Source: Paracamarosporium sp. OC-R06-R3 (lineage: Eukaryota > Ascomycota > Dothideomycetes > Pleosporales > Didymosphaeriaceae). From it: DNA of 64,000 nucleotides. Location of the stretch: positions 117,314 to 181,313 of the forward strand of contig JACVRA010000285.1 of assembly GCA_019828545.1 (NCBI GenBank), read 5' to 3'. The notes beneath the pieces are model-generated. The model was not told where the DNA came from and searched no databases. It saw only the letters and a list, made by a program, of their open reading frames with translations. A program made the position numbers and the translations under genes. Position 1 is the stretch's first letter; every line of letters begins with the position of its first letter. Of this stretch, positions 11,122 through 23,064 are shown piece after piece.

Positions 11122-12801
11122 ATGAAGCCATCGCCCGCTACGTTTGACAGTCGTTCCGCACTTCGCCTACCCATAGCAGACACACCCATCTCAATGATGG
11201 CGCCGAGTGAACAAAAGCAACAAGAGGGGGCCGGGAACTTATCCAGCATCTCTAAACTCCAGGAAACACCAGTGACGCTTGCCTATCCATCTCCTCCAAA
11301 TTCGCCCTCTCAGAACCGACTAAGTGTTGAGGATACCATTCTACGCCGCGAAGACAAATCCCAACCATCCGGCATTGTCCACCATCTACTTTCCACCACT
11401 CAGACACATCTCCAAAACATATCAGCTTCAGTCTCTAGTGAGGTTGAAGCCACAAAGGGGAAGATAAAAAAGACAGTTTCGGAGTTAAGAATTTGCTTGG
11501 GTCTTGACGACTATAGATGTGGAGCTCCTAAGGCCGATGGGAAGGCTTGTAGGACGCCGATACGCGGACAAACTAAAATCGATGTAGACTCTCTGATCCA
11601 ACTCATAACGAGCCTGGAAGTGCTACCTCCAACATTTGTACCCGAGCTTAACAAGCTCGTCAAGCTTGTACATTGTCGATACCATAACTATGGGCGGATC
11701 AACGAACCTCGAATACAATCGTGGAATGAAATCCTTCGAATTGAGTATGGCGATTCAATACCGACAATGTCAGTCAGTGAGCAGATTACTGCAGCGCTGG
11801 GTCCGGTTTCAACGCTTTGCAGAGGTTTGAAGGCAAACAACACGCGTTGCCAAATCAAGATCGGTGGACAAAGAGTGCAAAATTGCGGAAAGACGGTCAA
11901 GGAGATTATCAAGCCAGAAACCTATGCTAATAAGGCTCATCTACATGCATTTCTGAAAATACTTGCAGCAAACATGTACTGTCATATACACATCAAAGGC
12001 CAAGGTCACTCGCAGGTGGAATCGTGGAAAACGAGCATTATAGAGATGTGCAAAGATGCCGATTCAGAGTCATTGCTAGAGATCAAGGGGGACGGCATTG
12101 ATGGGTCGGAAACTCAGCTTCAAGTGTCGAACTACAACAAGACGGAGAGCCCTTTATCGGATGCAAGCAACCGTTCTGAAACGATCCATCACGAATCAGT
12201 GCCATACCTGCAATCCTTATCTATAAAGCTTAATGGGGATCCTGGCACGTATTGGCCGAAAGAGTACGACAACACGCCTTTTGAAGTCGTTCAAAGAAAT
12301 GAACAACTTCCAGAGCCTAGTTCCTCATACAGATTGATTCGCGAAGAGATAACCAGAGACTTAAACCCGAAAGAAAGGCTACCAGGCTATATCTACCTGT
12401 ATGAAGTGGAAGGCAACAAAGGCTTCGTAAAGATCGGATATACGACTCGCCAGCTCAGGAAACGCCATGAAGAGTGGGAATTTGATTGTAACAGGAAGCC
12501 AAAAGTTTTGTTCCCGGCTGTTGCAGAAAGCGCCGTAGCTGTCCCTAATGCCTGGCGGGTCGAGGCTTTGTGCCACGCTGAACTACATCATCGCCGAATC
12601 GCAGTCCACTGTACAGGTTGTTTGAAGCAACACGTTGAGTGGTTCGAGATATCATCTGCTGAGGCGATTCAAGTGATCGAGAAATGGTCAAACTGGATGG
12701 GAACAGATCCATACAAGTCGGGCACTCTTAAGATGGAGGAGAAACAGCGGCTTCTCGACATGGGCGAGTTCATGGATGGTATTTTAGCAGCTATTACATG
12801 A
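11122..12801 (+). CDS. T5orf172/GIY-YIG-like domain protein with two Cys/His modules
   Basis: Single exon, 559 residues. The C-terminal region (about 425-535) begins GYIYLYEVEG and continues GFVKIGYTTRQLRKRHEEW, matching the fungal T5orf172 (DUF1766) domain, related in fold to GIY-YIG nucleases; the downstream WRVEALCHAELHHRR and WFEISSAEA elements also fit. Two similar modules sit in the first half: YRCGAPKADGKACRTPI with HCRYHNYGR then W, and LCRGLKANNTRCQIKI with YCHIHIKGQ then W. Each has spaced Cys and a C-x2-H-like end, suggesting metal binding and internal duplication. The N-terminus is disordered and Ser/Pro-rich. No signal peptide. The biological role of these fungal proteins is not established; nucleic-acid binding is a family-based guess. 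Confidence 0.8.
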   Translation: MKPSPATFDSRSALRLPIADTPISMMAPSEQKQQEGAGNLSSISKLQETPVTLAYPSPPNSPSQNRLSVEDTILRREDKSQPSGIVHHLLSTTQTHLQNISASVSSEVEATKGKIKKTVSELRICLGLDDYRCGAPKADGKACRTPIRGQTKIDVDSLIQLITSLEVLPPTFVPELNKLVKLVHCRYHNYGRINEPRIQSWNEILRIEYGDSIPTMSVSEQITAALGPVSTLCRGLKANNTRCQIKIGGQRVQNCGKTVKEIIKPETYANKAHLHAFLKILAANMYCHIHIKGQGHSQVESWKTSIIEMCKDADSESLLEIKGDGIDGSETQLQVSNYNKTESPLSDASNRSETIHHESVPYLQSLSIKLNGDPGTYWPKEYDNTPFEVVQRNEQLPEPSSSYRLIREEITRDLNPKERLPGYIYLYEVEGNKGFVKIGYTTRQLRKRHEEWEFDCNRKPKVLFPAVAESAVAVPNAWRVEALCHAELHHRRIAVHCTGCLKQHVEWFEISSAEAIQVIEKWSNWMGTDPYKSGTLKMEEKQRLLDMGEFMDGILAAIT

Positions 12802-13458
12802 TGCTTGTTTCAAACCAAGAAGGCGAAAGCGAACATTTGGTAGGCATGTTACTTACCCAAACGGGTAGAGGCTTCTTTCACTGTATTCTCGTACGCATAA
12901 TCAGACATGATAATGGGGAAACTCACAATACAGCTTCCTCATGTTGTATATATGCCTCTAAGCGTGAGCTGTTGCCGATTGATATCTCTGCTAGCATTTT
13001 TAAGCCCCTAATCACTTATGTATCTTGGTTTCTTTGCTGCATTTCCTGGTTGTTGACATCCGCATATCCTAGAACTAGCCTAACATGAACCGAATTGCCT
13101 AATGATGTAACGAGGAAGATCACGACTCGGAAACGGATATTGAATCTTCTTGTAACTAAGCTACCACTGACTAATCTTGAGCAAGGGTTGAGCATCCCCG
13201 TGCCATCAGCCTAAATTCCCATGTACTTACCCGACAACTTGCCTGCGTCTAGCGCTTGCATCGTTTAGCGCCCTCACATACTTGCCCAGAATCCAGGCTC
13301 CAGGATCCACTTTTATCAAGTTTTTGATGACTTCCGATGGCTGCCTGATGCAGGGTGCCCTATTAAGTGCTTACGTCTCTCAACTGTAGTCTACACTAAC
13401 ACTAGCTTCTTGAGCAATCAATCCTCATCCAACCGGACTTGGTCTCCCATAACTTGTC
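12802..13458. other. Intergenic region, no gene seen
   Basis: 3' flank of the T5orf172 gene and promoter of the HET gene. An open frame beginning at 12798 has no resemblance I recognise. Confidence 0.5.
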
Positions 13459-15291
13459 ATGTTCCAAGATCAGAAATCCAAAGAAACCAAGTCGCTACAG
13501 GTTCAAAAGCATCACTTTGAACATGAACCGCTACGAGATGGATGCTCTGCTCGATACTTGATTCTCTGGCCATCTAGCACAACAAGCGAGCCTCTGGTTT
13601 GCACTCTTCACTCTGCTCACCTCGATGAATTTCCTGCTTTCGAGGCGATATCTTATGTATGGGGTACATTAGTAAAGAACCGGACGATGACTTGCAATGG
13701 CAAAGACATTCGTATTACTACAAATCTATTTGCCGCCTTACTCCAGATTCGGCTCAAAAACAAGCAGCGGACACTTTGGGTTGACTCGATTTGCATCAAC
13801 CAAGCGGACCCTGAAGAATTAGGACACCAAGTATCCTTGATGGGAGACATATACAAGAAATCGAATTGCACACTCATTTGCTTGGGCGCATCAGATGATA
13901 TCCATGCGACCGTTGTAGCAGGTCTCGTGAGAGATGTTGATTTTAGGATACAGAGCGTCTTTGAACGAGTCAACTTCGATTGGAGTGCGAACAGTTTCCC
14001 ATTCCCTGATAAGGACGACCCGCTCCTTTCGCACAGTGGATGGGCATCATTTGGCATTCTACTACAACAGCCTTGGTTTAAGCGAGGTTGGGTCGTGCAG
14101 GAAGCAGCACTTGGCCGAGACGCAGTTGTGCGATGGGGAGACACGGACATTGACTGGCTGAAGCTGGTGCGAGCGTACGTTTGGTGCACTCGGAGGGCAC
14201 TCAAGCTTCCGATTTTTGAGGGACTATGGCTATCAAGGTTACACCTACAAGTTTTTAACTCTCGACAAAACCATGAAGCCATCACTTTCCAACCCAAAGG
14301 TACTGTCGAATCTCCCAGTCTGCTTGAGATCTTAGATTCCGCTAGGTGGCTTGATGTGACGGACCCCAGGGACAGAATCTACGCGTTCCTAAGCCTTTTA
14401 GATCCGGGAAGCAGCAAGACACATCTTTTCTCAGTTCAGCCGAATTATAAAGTTTCATACACTCAAGTTTACGGCGATTTTGCGTTGGAATACTTGCAAA
14501 AATTCAAAGACCTGGACATTTTGCATTTCGTCCACAATGATAACAATACACTCGCTTGTAAAATCGCTTCTTGGATCCCACGCTGGGATTTGCGACTCTA
14601 CTCGGGCTATACAGGCACTCTCAACAACTATAGTAGGACTTCTAGGCGCATCATGTCCCGACTAGCGCCTTCCAGGATCATAGTATCAGCAAACCAAACT
14701 ACGTTGGGAATTCGAATGATGGTTTTAGATACGGTAATGTTTACCGGGCGAGCTTTCATCAAGAATTTCACGAAACTCGACGATGTCGTCTCACTCTGGG
14801 AGTCCATCTCGACCCGACCAGCCCCACTCCCCTACGTCTGTTCTGATTTGCGAGCTTTTGTTCAGATATTTCGTTGTGGCGTTTACCGAGGACGATTGAA
14901 AGACTGGGAGACGCTAGAATCTGCGTACATACGAATGTTGCAACGTGATGTTTTCCAGGGGGACGTTATGTACGAGGATGCCAAATTATTCCACGAGATG
15001 AGGATGGAGGATGTGCACAATAGATGTTTAATAGTATCAAACCGTGGATACTTTGGTCTGGCACCCAAGGTTGTGCGGGAAGGTGACCTCTGTTGCATCA
15101 TATTCGGAACAAGATCCCCGTTCATCTTACGCAGGACAGAATCAGCTAAGCACTATAAGCTTATTGGATCTGTGCTGATACTCAGCAGAGAGCTTGACCA
15201 TAATGGATATCCAGGTGTATTAGGCAGCAGTGAGAGATACGAAGATTGGGCGCAATGGGGGCTAGAAGAGGAAGATATCTTTTTATGCTAA
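13459..15291 (+). CDS. HET (heterokaryon incompatibility) domain protein
   Basis: Single exon, 610 residues. The HET domain covers about residues 60-215 with its hallmark blocks: FEAISYVWG, LWVDSICINQ, and RGWVVQEAALG. A central block (LDVTDPRDRIYAFLSLL) and a C-terminal region with NRGYFGLAPK and a short basic/hydrophobic end are also typical of this large family. HET proteins take part in non-self recognition and regulated cell death between fungal strains, or are uncharacterised. No extra NACHT, WD40 or ankyrin region is fused. It lies 660 nt downstream of the T5orf172 gene on the same strand; I see no evidence that they form one unit. Confidence 0.93.
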   Translation: MFQDQKSKETKSLQVQKHHFEHEPLRDGCSARYLILWPSSTTSEPLVCTLHSAHLDEFPAFEAISYVWGTLVKNRTMTCNGKDIRITTNLFAALLQIRLKNKQRTLWVDSICINQADPEELGHQVSLMGDIYKKSNCTLICLGASDDIHATVVAGLVRDVDFRIQSVFERVNFDWSANSFPFPDKDDPLLSHSGWASFGILLQQPWFKRGWVVQEAALGRDAVVRWGDTDIDWLKLVRAYVWCTRRALKLPIFEGLWLSRLHLQVFNSRQNHEAITFQPKGTVESPSLLEILDSARWLDVTDPRDRIYAFLSLLDPGSSKTHLFSVQPNYKVSYTQVYGDFALEYLQKFKDLDILHFVHNDNNTLACKIASWIPRWDLRLYSGYTGTLNNYSRTSRRIMSRLAPSRIIVSANQTTLGIRMMVLDTVMFTGRAFIKNFTKLDDVVSLWESISTRPAPLPYVCSDLRAFVQIFRCGVYRGRLKDWETLESAYIRMLQRDVFQGDVMYEDAKLFHEMRMEDVHNRCLIVSNRGYFGLAPKVVREGDLCCIIFGTRSPFILRRTESAKHYKLIGSVLILSRELDHNGYPGVLGSSERYEDWAQWGLEEEDIFLC

Positions 15292-15908
15292 TCATACCCA
15301 ACACTGAGCTTACATAGATGGTAAACAACTATATTGCAAGAATAGTATGTCTATAAACAACATAACCGGTCCAAGGAATATTGCCGTAGGAGAACCATCA
15401 AGACGACGAGAGCGAGGAAAGGGCCCTCCATCACCCCTTCCATCGCTCTGCTTTCTTTCTGGCTCTGTACCTGGAACTTCACATTTGACCACAGATCTGG
15501 GTAATCTAAAAGGCAAATGAAAGAAAGTGACTGTATCTAATGCTTCGTTTCAGCCCTTTCATGAACCTTTTACCGTCAAACATCAATTGATTGAAGGATT
15601 CGCAAGAAGGATCAAAGCGTATTACTATAGATTCTCGGCTACTGGGGTTGCCACCTTATTGAGGGCTTATCGGAGAAAAATGGGCTTCGAAGATCGTATT
15701 GCGGGGTTGCAAAAGCTCCGATCGTGCATCGGGCATTTATGTACGCTAGACGTCGGATCGGAGTAAAGCAGGTTGGCCCTACGAGCAGACTCATCCGTGA
15801 ACAACATATGTACTTGTAATACAGAAGCATCCGAAGTCTGTTGGAGAGCAAGACGCAGTATAAAGTATCCTATACGACTGCTACGTTGCGACCATCACCT
15901 TTCTCACA
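15292..15908. other. Intergenic region, no gene seen
   Basis: Open frames on both strands are short and lack family resemblance. A TATAAAG sequence near 15859 is about 50 nt before the ATG at 15909 and may be the core promoter of the oxidoreductase. Confidence 0.45.
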
Positions 15909-17211
15909 ATGTCTACTTCGCCCCGTCTGAAGCTTGCCCTGATTGGCCTCGGCCGCCTAGGCGCCATTCGTGCCCGTATTCTTGCGTTCCAACAGCCTCG
16001 GATTGAGCTTGTCGCCGCATGCGATACAAAACCTGGCTCTGACGAATGGGCTGTGGCAAACCTTCCAGCTTCTGTTAAGTTCTTTGCAGACCCGGAGGAC
16101 TGTATGAGAAACAGCGGCGCGCAGGCTATTCTGATCTCTACGGCGACTGCCACACATGCACCCTTGATTTGTCTAGGCCTTGATCTTGGTCTGGTGAGTT
16201 AGCGTCCAAGGCTGTGGAAGCGTTTTAGACTAACTGCCTTAGCATGTCATGTGCGAAAAGCCAATATCGGTAGATGTCATTACTACAAGCGAAGTCCTTG
16301 CCAAAGCCGCTTCGAAGCCGAATCTCAAGTTTCTAGTCCCATTTTGTAGACGATGTGAGTGTCTCACCTCGGCAACTGGGTATGCGAAGTTAACTATCAC
16401 CAGATGACGACTCATATCGTGCTGCTAAAGTTATGGCGAATAATGGCTCTTTCGGTGATATTCACGCTGTAGAGACTACATGTATTGACCAGCAAGACCC
16501 TACCGGTATGTAATTTTCTTTTCTGTGAAATCCTTGACTAAAGTCCGCATAGGCTTCTTTGTTACTTTCTCTGCACAGTCTGGGGGTATCTTCGTTGATA
16601 TGGGGGTGCATGACGTATGTCCCATGCCCAACCGGCATTCTGTCTTTTCCACTTGTACTCACCTACCACAGATTGACATTGGACGGTATTTTCTGGATGT
16701 CAAGTCAGGCCTCAGCAACCCCAAGAAGCAAGTGAACCGCGTCATCGCGTTTGGTCAACAAGCAGTATATGGCGAACTCGCCAAGTACGGAGACTGCGAC
16801 AACGGGTGGGGAATTGTGGAGTTTGCAAATGGCAAGATCCTTACTACGCACTTGGGGCGCACTCTCACCAACGGGTTCGAGGGTCAAACTCGTGTGTGCG
16901 GTACGAAGGCCCACGCGAACATCAACCCTAATTCAGCGCTGAATCGCGTCGAGGTCCGCGACTCGCACGGCGTACGTACAGCTACTACTCCAGACGCATT
17001 TGTGCTTTACGACAAGTCATTCTTGAATGACCTTGCTGAATTTGCTGAAGCTGTCTTGGACGACAAGCCTCTTACGTGCACTCCGGATGATGCCTATGAG
17101 GCGGCTAAGATTGCGACTGCTCTCCAGTACTCCTTTCGTAACGGTGTCCCAGTTTTTTTCGATGACAACGGTTTACCTATCATGAGCGAAGCCGCTTCCG
17201 GTACTCCATAA
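15909..17211 (+). CDS. Gfo/Idh/MocA-family NAD(P)-dependent oxidoreductase
   Basis: Five exons with consistent phases (15909-16193, 16243-16354, 16404-16505, 16553-16614, 16672-17211), 366 residues. The N-terminal Rossmann fold shows GLGRLGAIRA; then come ISTATATHAP and the catalytic-region lysine motif HVMCEKPIS. The second half has GGIFVDMGVHDIDIGRYF, containing the conserved D-x-G-x-H-D-x-D dehydrogenase motif, and FEGQTRVCGTKA. The family oxidises inositols and sugars; myo-inositol 2-dehydrogenase-like activity is the best guess, but substrate cannot be read from sequence. The end lies 417 nt from the convergent Zn2Cys6 regulator. Confidence 0.92.
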
Positions 17212-17628
17212 GAGAGGTATCAGACAGAACTATAGGGAGTTCGGGTCGGGCCAGTGAGAGATTCGATTTGAAATCTGACGAGTGGGCCTCAAAAAATCGA
17301 TATCATTGTGTCATTGGAATACCTCAATGTTCCAACTTTTGATGTCGGCATGATTGTGGACATATGGATATGTGGTGGGTAGGAATCACGTAAGTCAACT
17401 TATACTTAAGTGCCACTCGTAGCGGCAGTATCCCACCATGCGGGTCCGTTGTTTGAAGATGGCTGTGCGCTTCATCAGTCATAAATTTATAGGAATTATG
17501 GATTTATTAGGCTTGTAACTGACCATTGGTTGATCTTGCGTAGCCCCAAACATATCTTGGAGAAGCAGTGGATCCCAAAAATCATGAAGCTATAGTATGT
17601 TAACATAGTCAGTCTACAATGCGATTAC
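17212..17628. other. Convergent intergenic region
   Basis: 3' flanks of the oxidoreductase (+) and the Zn2Cys6 regulator (-). No gene, repeat or RNA recognised. Confidence 0.5.
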
Positions 17629-20600
17629 TTATCTTACAAGATCATTCGTTGAATCGGGGGTTGTCAGGTTGAATGAGCCGCTGGGTATGGTTAGATCAAC
17701 CGTGTTAGGTTGAGTTTGTAATGTTTCGGGACCATTTTGATTCAGTGTTGGGTTTGAAATATTCGCAATGTGGGAGCTTGTAGGTGTCGTGGTGAAATGA
17801 ATAGTACTGATTGTTTGTCGATTTGCACCAGCGCGCTCAATGAGTCGAGTACGCCATCCGATGAGCTCTAGATCTTCACTATCCTCTCCATCTTCGCCTC
17901 TTGGATTAATATCTGGCTGCGCATTGGACCCTTGGTTTGGGGAAGCCGCTAGTATCTTAGAAGACACTCGAGTGCGCAACTTCAAGAGCCACTGCAGATT
18001 GCGTTGATACCTGGGGGTACCGCCGCCATGTTGGATGAGCGAGATGAACAAATTGATAGCGGCATCAATTTGCGCGAGAGCAAAACCAGACATCGCATTT
18101 TTTGGATCGCGCAACAGAAGCGTTCCCAGACACAAAGCGCAGTTGAAGACATGATGCTGAGTATAGGTAAGCTTTAATGAAGGTATGTCGAATCTTTCCC
18201 TTACCCAAAAATTCCATTGTCGGGTACTGACAGTCGGGAAGCGACTGTGAATATCCGTAACTACGGCGATGATAATCTAAATCGGATTTAATCACATGTG
18301 ATGGGAGGAATGCGTGGTACTCTTACCGCGCAACGTTCGATCACAGCAAGGAAAGATGGTGCGTATGGGGACTGAAAGCGATTGATGCTAAGTTCGTGGA
18401 GTGCTTTGGCAAAATATGGTCGATGAAGGTTGATGATGGTTTCGGAGATGTTTATTGCGAGATTGGATTGCTGTAAGTCGTCAGCGTGGATGTACTGAAC
18501 GACTAGAGAAGCGAGAAAGACTTGGAAAGAAGTTGTCATTGATCTCCGGGATGGTTCTGGAGATGCTTGAATTGCCGCCTCAGCTTGAGGGTACTGGGAT
18601 GACATGGACAATAGGGCAGCCCGACAGCGCATAGAAAATGGGAGGCTGCGCTCAAATGCGCAACTGAAGATTATCAGCTCACGATGAGGATCTACTTTCC
18701 TGGAACTTACAGCTTCGAATCCAGGCTAGTGACATCACAATAGGGAGGTTTTCGCACTTTCATAGCCATATGAAGAATCCTACGACATGGTCAGACGTGA
18801 GCAGCTGCAGAATGAGAACACATACTCAGCCGAGATCTGAGAAAGCTCAAACCTAAGGATCATGTAGCTCTTCTCTCCGCTCAGGTTGTGCGGTTCAGAA
18901 GGAAAGGCAGTATCACAATGCTCAGGGTTGATGGAGCACCTGCATCAATTTAGCACTGCATGAAGAATCTGAGAAGAGATCATACGGCCGTGAGAAGTTA
19001 TGCGCTTGGAAAGTATCAGCAGCATTGCATTCCCAGAATACTTTACGTCTTTCCTCGACGACCTCTTCCGGAAGATTCCAGCGTGTACCATCCCTGTGCA
19101 TACCCATCTATGCATTAATCAGCTTCATACATTTGCATTAAAAGCTGCAATGGCTAATCTTACTGCTTGGATCAGGCGCATCACTAATCCCCAAAGCGGC
19201 CAGGCGTTGTCCCCACGTCGACCTTTGTCTAGTTGCCTATGATCAGGATTAGAAACGCAGGTCAGATCTAACGAACATACGCACAAGTGTAAATGCGCCA
19301 TCAAATGCTAGGAAGCGTCAGTTATGCTCATGTAGCGTGGGACTAAGTCTTACCAGAGTCTGCAAACCAGCTAGCAGATTAGTCGACAGAAATTCACCTT
19401 TTACCAACGCACATTCTGAGAGCTGTAGCCATTCCTCCGCCAATGGGTCAAAATTAGGTGTCTCGATATTGAACATTGTGCCTTGGGCTAGGATGATGAA
19501 GACTAGGGCGATCTCTTGGGGGTTGACTCGTAAAGACATGGGTCCGCCATCTACCAATGCATAGACTCGATCAAATGTTCTCTCGAAAGGCCTCTTAGGT
19601 GCGACGTCATGGCTAGAGATTCGTTAGACATACGTTCGGCTCGTCGTCCGCAACACTCACTGCCAGGCACAGTAACGAAAATAAGATGCTGCAAGTGTCT
19701 GAGCTTCCTCTTTTGGGGGCAGACGCGACAATAGATCCTTGGTGCTGATATGAGCTGCCAAACCATTGAATGGAAAGGCAACAGGAAGGTTAATAGGAGT
19801 CATATGATGGGTTTGATGGAGCATCGACACCTCCGGAGAAGGAGCACGAGTATGCAATGGAGTATCCGCAACTTCTTGCATTTCAGACTAGATTTGTTAG
19901 CTTACTTCAAGTCACCAGGGATATACACTTGGACATTACATCTCTCAACCATTCACTACCCGCAGTTGGACCCAGATACTTGGATCGTCCTCCCTTGGTC
20001 AACATCAACGTGCCAGCTGAACCACCCTGTTCACCTTCGTCAAAGGCATGTGAAGCCGCATTGCTGGGGTGGCTAGTTCCGTATGGTGAAGGTTCCTGGC
20101 CTGGATATGTTTCGAGCGTATCACCAAGAGATGTGAATTGCTGGGTTTCATCCTGGTTCTGACAGTGCACTGGGTCACCGGGAGGACCATTCTCAGGTCC
20201 TTGACAAAATCCTATGAGCAATATAGGACGTTAATTTACAGAATTCTATGGCTGTGACACATGCGGCTTCAGACCAGGTCGCTTACCTTGCATTTGCTCA
20301 TGGTCCACGATCGGTGGCGTTGGCGAGCGATTCTGGGCAGCTTCGCCTCGTGGCTTGTGCGTTTCTCGTTGTGGCTGCCGTTCCGCGTTTGTCGTCGTAC
20401 CTCCGGTACAGAATCGGACCCGATTTCGCCTGACACAATTCGAGCAGGGCACTGTGACATCATTCTCAGCATGTGCACTGGTGATCTGAGTGAGTGCCTA
20501 CCAACCCTGCCGGTCGCACCTCATCTTGAGCCGGCGACATTCTGCACCGAACATTAACCATGTGTGCCTGCATTGTGGCCGTCAACTCACCGTGACAGCT

Positions 20601-20723
20601 GTAGCATGGGCGCTGTTTCCGTTGCTTCTTGCGGGGTCGATTGGACGCCTCGTTGAAGCTCCCATCACTTTCCGGACGATCCACGGCCTGGGTTGTTTCG
20701 CCCGATCCTGCCATATCGGTCAT
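17629..20723 (-). CDS. Zn2Cys6 regulator with fungal_trans domain
   Basis: A multi-exon (at least ten) regulator of about 700 residues, start at 20723 (MTDMAGSG). The binuclear zinc cluster is split by two introns: exons 20591-20723, 20506-20541 and 20287-20451 join to CHECRRLKMRCDRQ and VPCSNCVRRNRVRFC, a perfect C-x2-C-x6-C-x5-C-x2-C-x8-C. A basic stretch (RPRKKQRKQR) precedes it. Later exons give GRSKYLGPTAGSEWLRD, then the fungal-specific domain with QLDKGRRGDNAWPLWG, MGMHRDGTRWNLPEEV, ERRKVFWECNAADTFQ and SRPCSINPEHCDTAFP. The last exon ends in a polar tail at the TAA at 17631-17629. No lesion seen. It is divergent from the FMO gene and shares its 300-bp promoter, so it may control it. 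Confidence 0.9.
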
Positions 20724-21022
20724 CTCAAATCGCCCATTCGCGGAATGAAACAGGTGTTCGAATGAAGACCAGGAGACGGAGTGAGCGAACACGGAGACCG
20801 ATCTTGCCGAGGCATGACAGTAGGTGCAGCTTGAAATTTTCCTCCCTGAAACCATTAAGCCCGATCACGTGCGTAGACCGCGCCCGATCACGTGGGATCA
20901 TCATCTACATCCACTTTCAGTGGCGACAGCTCGTCGGAGGTAATTGAGCATCTCGCGTCTCTTGAAAATGGGCACCACCGTGCTTTCGAACGTGAGCAGG
21001 AACCATTCGTCACGCCTCAAAA
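20724..21022. promoter_or_regulatory. Divergent promoter with paired TCACGTG boxes
   Basis: This 299-bp region separates the Zn2Cys6 regulator (-) from the FMO (+). CCCGATCACGTG occurs twice in direct orientation, at 20860-20871 and 20883-20894 (23 bp start to start). CACGTG is the E-box bound by bHLH proteins. The exact 12-base match twice in a short promoter is unlikely to be chance. Binding is inferred, not shown. Confidence 0.55.
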
Positions 21023-23064
21023 ATGAGTCCCATCGCTCTTCACGAAACCACTCCAGGCCACAAAGTCGATTTGGCTGATCTGAAGGCCAAAGTTGTGGTC
21101 AACAATGTTGAGCTCATCGAAGATTCCCCCAAACCTCCGCTTGCAGACAATTATATGTACGACTTTAAGTACAATCATGAACTGCCCACTCCAGAAGTCC
21201 TGGGAGTTCAGACTCCCACAGACTGCAATGCTCAAAGAGAAGCCGAGACGATCGTAAACCGCCTTTCGGCAGCCATGGATGCGGGAGCCCCACTAGCCTT
21301 TGCTAATTTGTTCCTAGAACATGGTAAGCTCCACACTCGTTGGCAAGGTTCACTATAGAGATGGATCACTGATATGTTACTTAGGTGTCTGGCGTGACAA
21401 GCTGTCCTTTACCTGGGACTACCGGACCTTCAATTTTAAACCAGCAATTCTAAAAGCTGCCACCGACTTGTTCTCGAAGACTAAAGCCAGCAACTTCAAG
21501 TTTTTGTCTCCGACCCCCAAAATCACCAGTCCGTTCCCAGACTTCACGCAGTTGCAATTCGTCGTTGCTTTCGAGACCGAAGTAGTTGAGGCCTCTGCTG
21601 TGGTTAACGCAGTCTATACGAAGGACGGCTGGAAGATATATACTATGCACACTGTCGCAGAGAAATTGAAGCAATTTCCCGAACTTCCGCCTGCAGATGG
21701 ACACATGACTGGACTCATCAGCTGGGAGAAACAAAGGGCGCAAGAAATTGATGCAGTAGATCCGGAAGTTCTCATTATTGGTGGTGGCCAAAAGTAAGTT
21801 GTTCCTTCCACAGTCTCATTATGGTCTGCTAATGTTCGTCAGCGGTCTTGCACTAGCTGCTCGGTGCAAGGCACTCGGACTGAATAATCTTATCATCGAG
21901 CGCAGTGAGGAAGTTGGTGACGTGTGGAAGAAACGATACGAGTATTTGTCACTGCACTTTCCCCATTGGGCCGACGATCTCCCTTATTTCGCTTATCCAA
22001 AGCATTGGCCTACGTATACCCCTTCCCAGAAGCAAGGCATATATATGGAATGGTACGCTTCAGCCCTTGAGCTAAACATCTGGTGTAAATCATCAGTTGA
22101 AAGCGCCGAGCACGATGATCAGGGAAACTGGACTGTAGTCATCAATAAAGGAAACCAAGAGACACGAACGCTGCACCCTAAGCAGGTCGTCATGGCTACC
22201 TCCCTCTGCGGAGTGCCCATGACCCCAGTTATTCCTGGAATGGCCGACTTCAAGGGCTCCGTACGACACTCAACCTCACATGATAGTTCTCGCGACTTCG
22301 TCGGAAAGAAGGTCTGCGTAGTTGGCACCTCATCTTCCGGGTTCGACACAGCCTTCGAGTGCTCGCGACGTGGTATCGACGTTACCCTCCTCCAGCGCTC
22401 TCCAACTTACATTATGTCACTCACACACTCTGTTCCTCGCATCATCGGTAGTTATGGACCTGATGTTAACGGTAACCGCCCTGATTTAGAGGAACAAGAT
22501 CGTCTCTTTTTCGCGACGCCAGTCGGCCCTGGAGAAGAGCTCGCAAGGCGTAATGCCAAGGTCTTGGAGGACCTCGATAGACCAATGCTTGATGCACTCA
22601 ATGCCCGCGGTTTACGGACATGGAGAGGCCAGCGTGGCACGGGAGGGGCAACACTCGGTCAAACCCGCAACGGTGGCTTCTATTTTGATGCTGGTGCTTG
22701 CGAGCACATCATCAACGGGAAGATCAAGGTCGAATCAGGATACATCGAGCGGTTCACCGAGGATAAGGCGATCTTGAATAAAGGTCGTGAACGCGATTTT
22801 GATTTGGTTGTATTTGCCACTGGTTTCTCGAACACCATCGACTCCATCAGAGCTACACTCGGAGACAAGATTGCTTCAGAATGTGGCCCGATCTGGGGTA
22901 TCGATGAGGAAGGCGAATTCAAGACCGCTTACCGAGAGACTGGGGTGCCTAACTTATGGATTATGGTGGGATATCTGCCCTACACTCGCTTCCATAGCAA
23001 GTTGCTTGCTATGCGGCTAAAAGCGCTGAAAGAGGGTATCGCATCGGCTCCTTACAAGGAATAG
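21023..23064 (+). CDS. Flavin-containing monooxygenase (FMO/Baeyer-Villiger-like)
   Basis: An FAD- and NADPH-dependent oxygenase of 643 residues in three exons (21023-21323, 21385-21793, 21843-23064). The first ~215 residues form an NTF2/SnoaL-like region (WRDKLSFTWDYRTFNF), as in the ~640-residue fungal class. The FAD site is LIIGGGQNGLALAAR, created by the exon 2/3 join; the NADPH site is CVVGTSSSGFDTAFE; FKGSVRHS in between matches the FMO fingerprint F-x-G-x3-H-S. FATGF, near residue 560, is the conserved ATG-type motif. No membrane segment or signal. The enzyme may insert oxygen into ketones or oxidise N/S atoms; substrate unknown. Its neighbours (lactonase, reductases) would fit a route through a lactone. 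Confidence 0.92.

Noticed and set aside
13653..14297. 214-codon open frame opposite the HET gene
   Set aside because: Complement of conserved HET motifs; no recognised protein text.
15527..15766. 79-codon open frame between HET and oxidoreductase genes
   Set aside because: No ATG start, no recognised motif, no splice partner.
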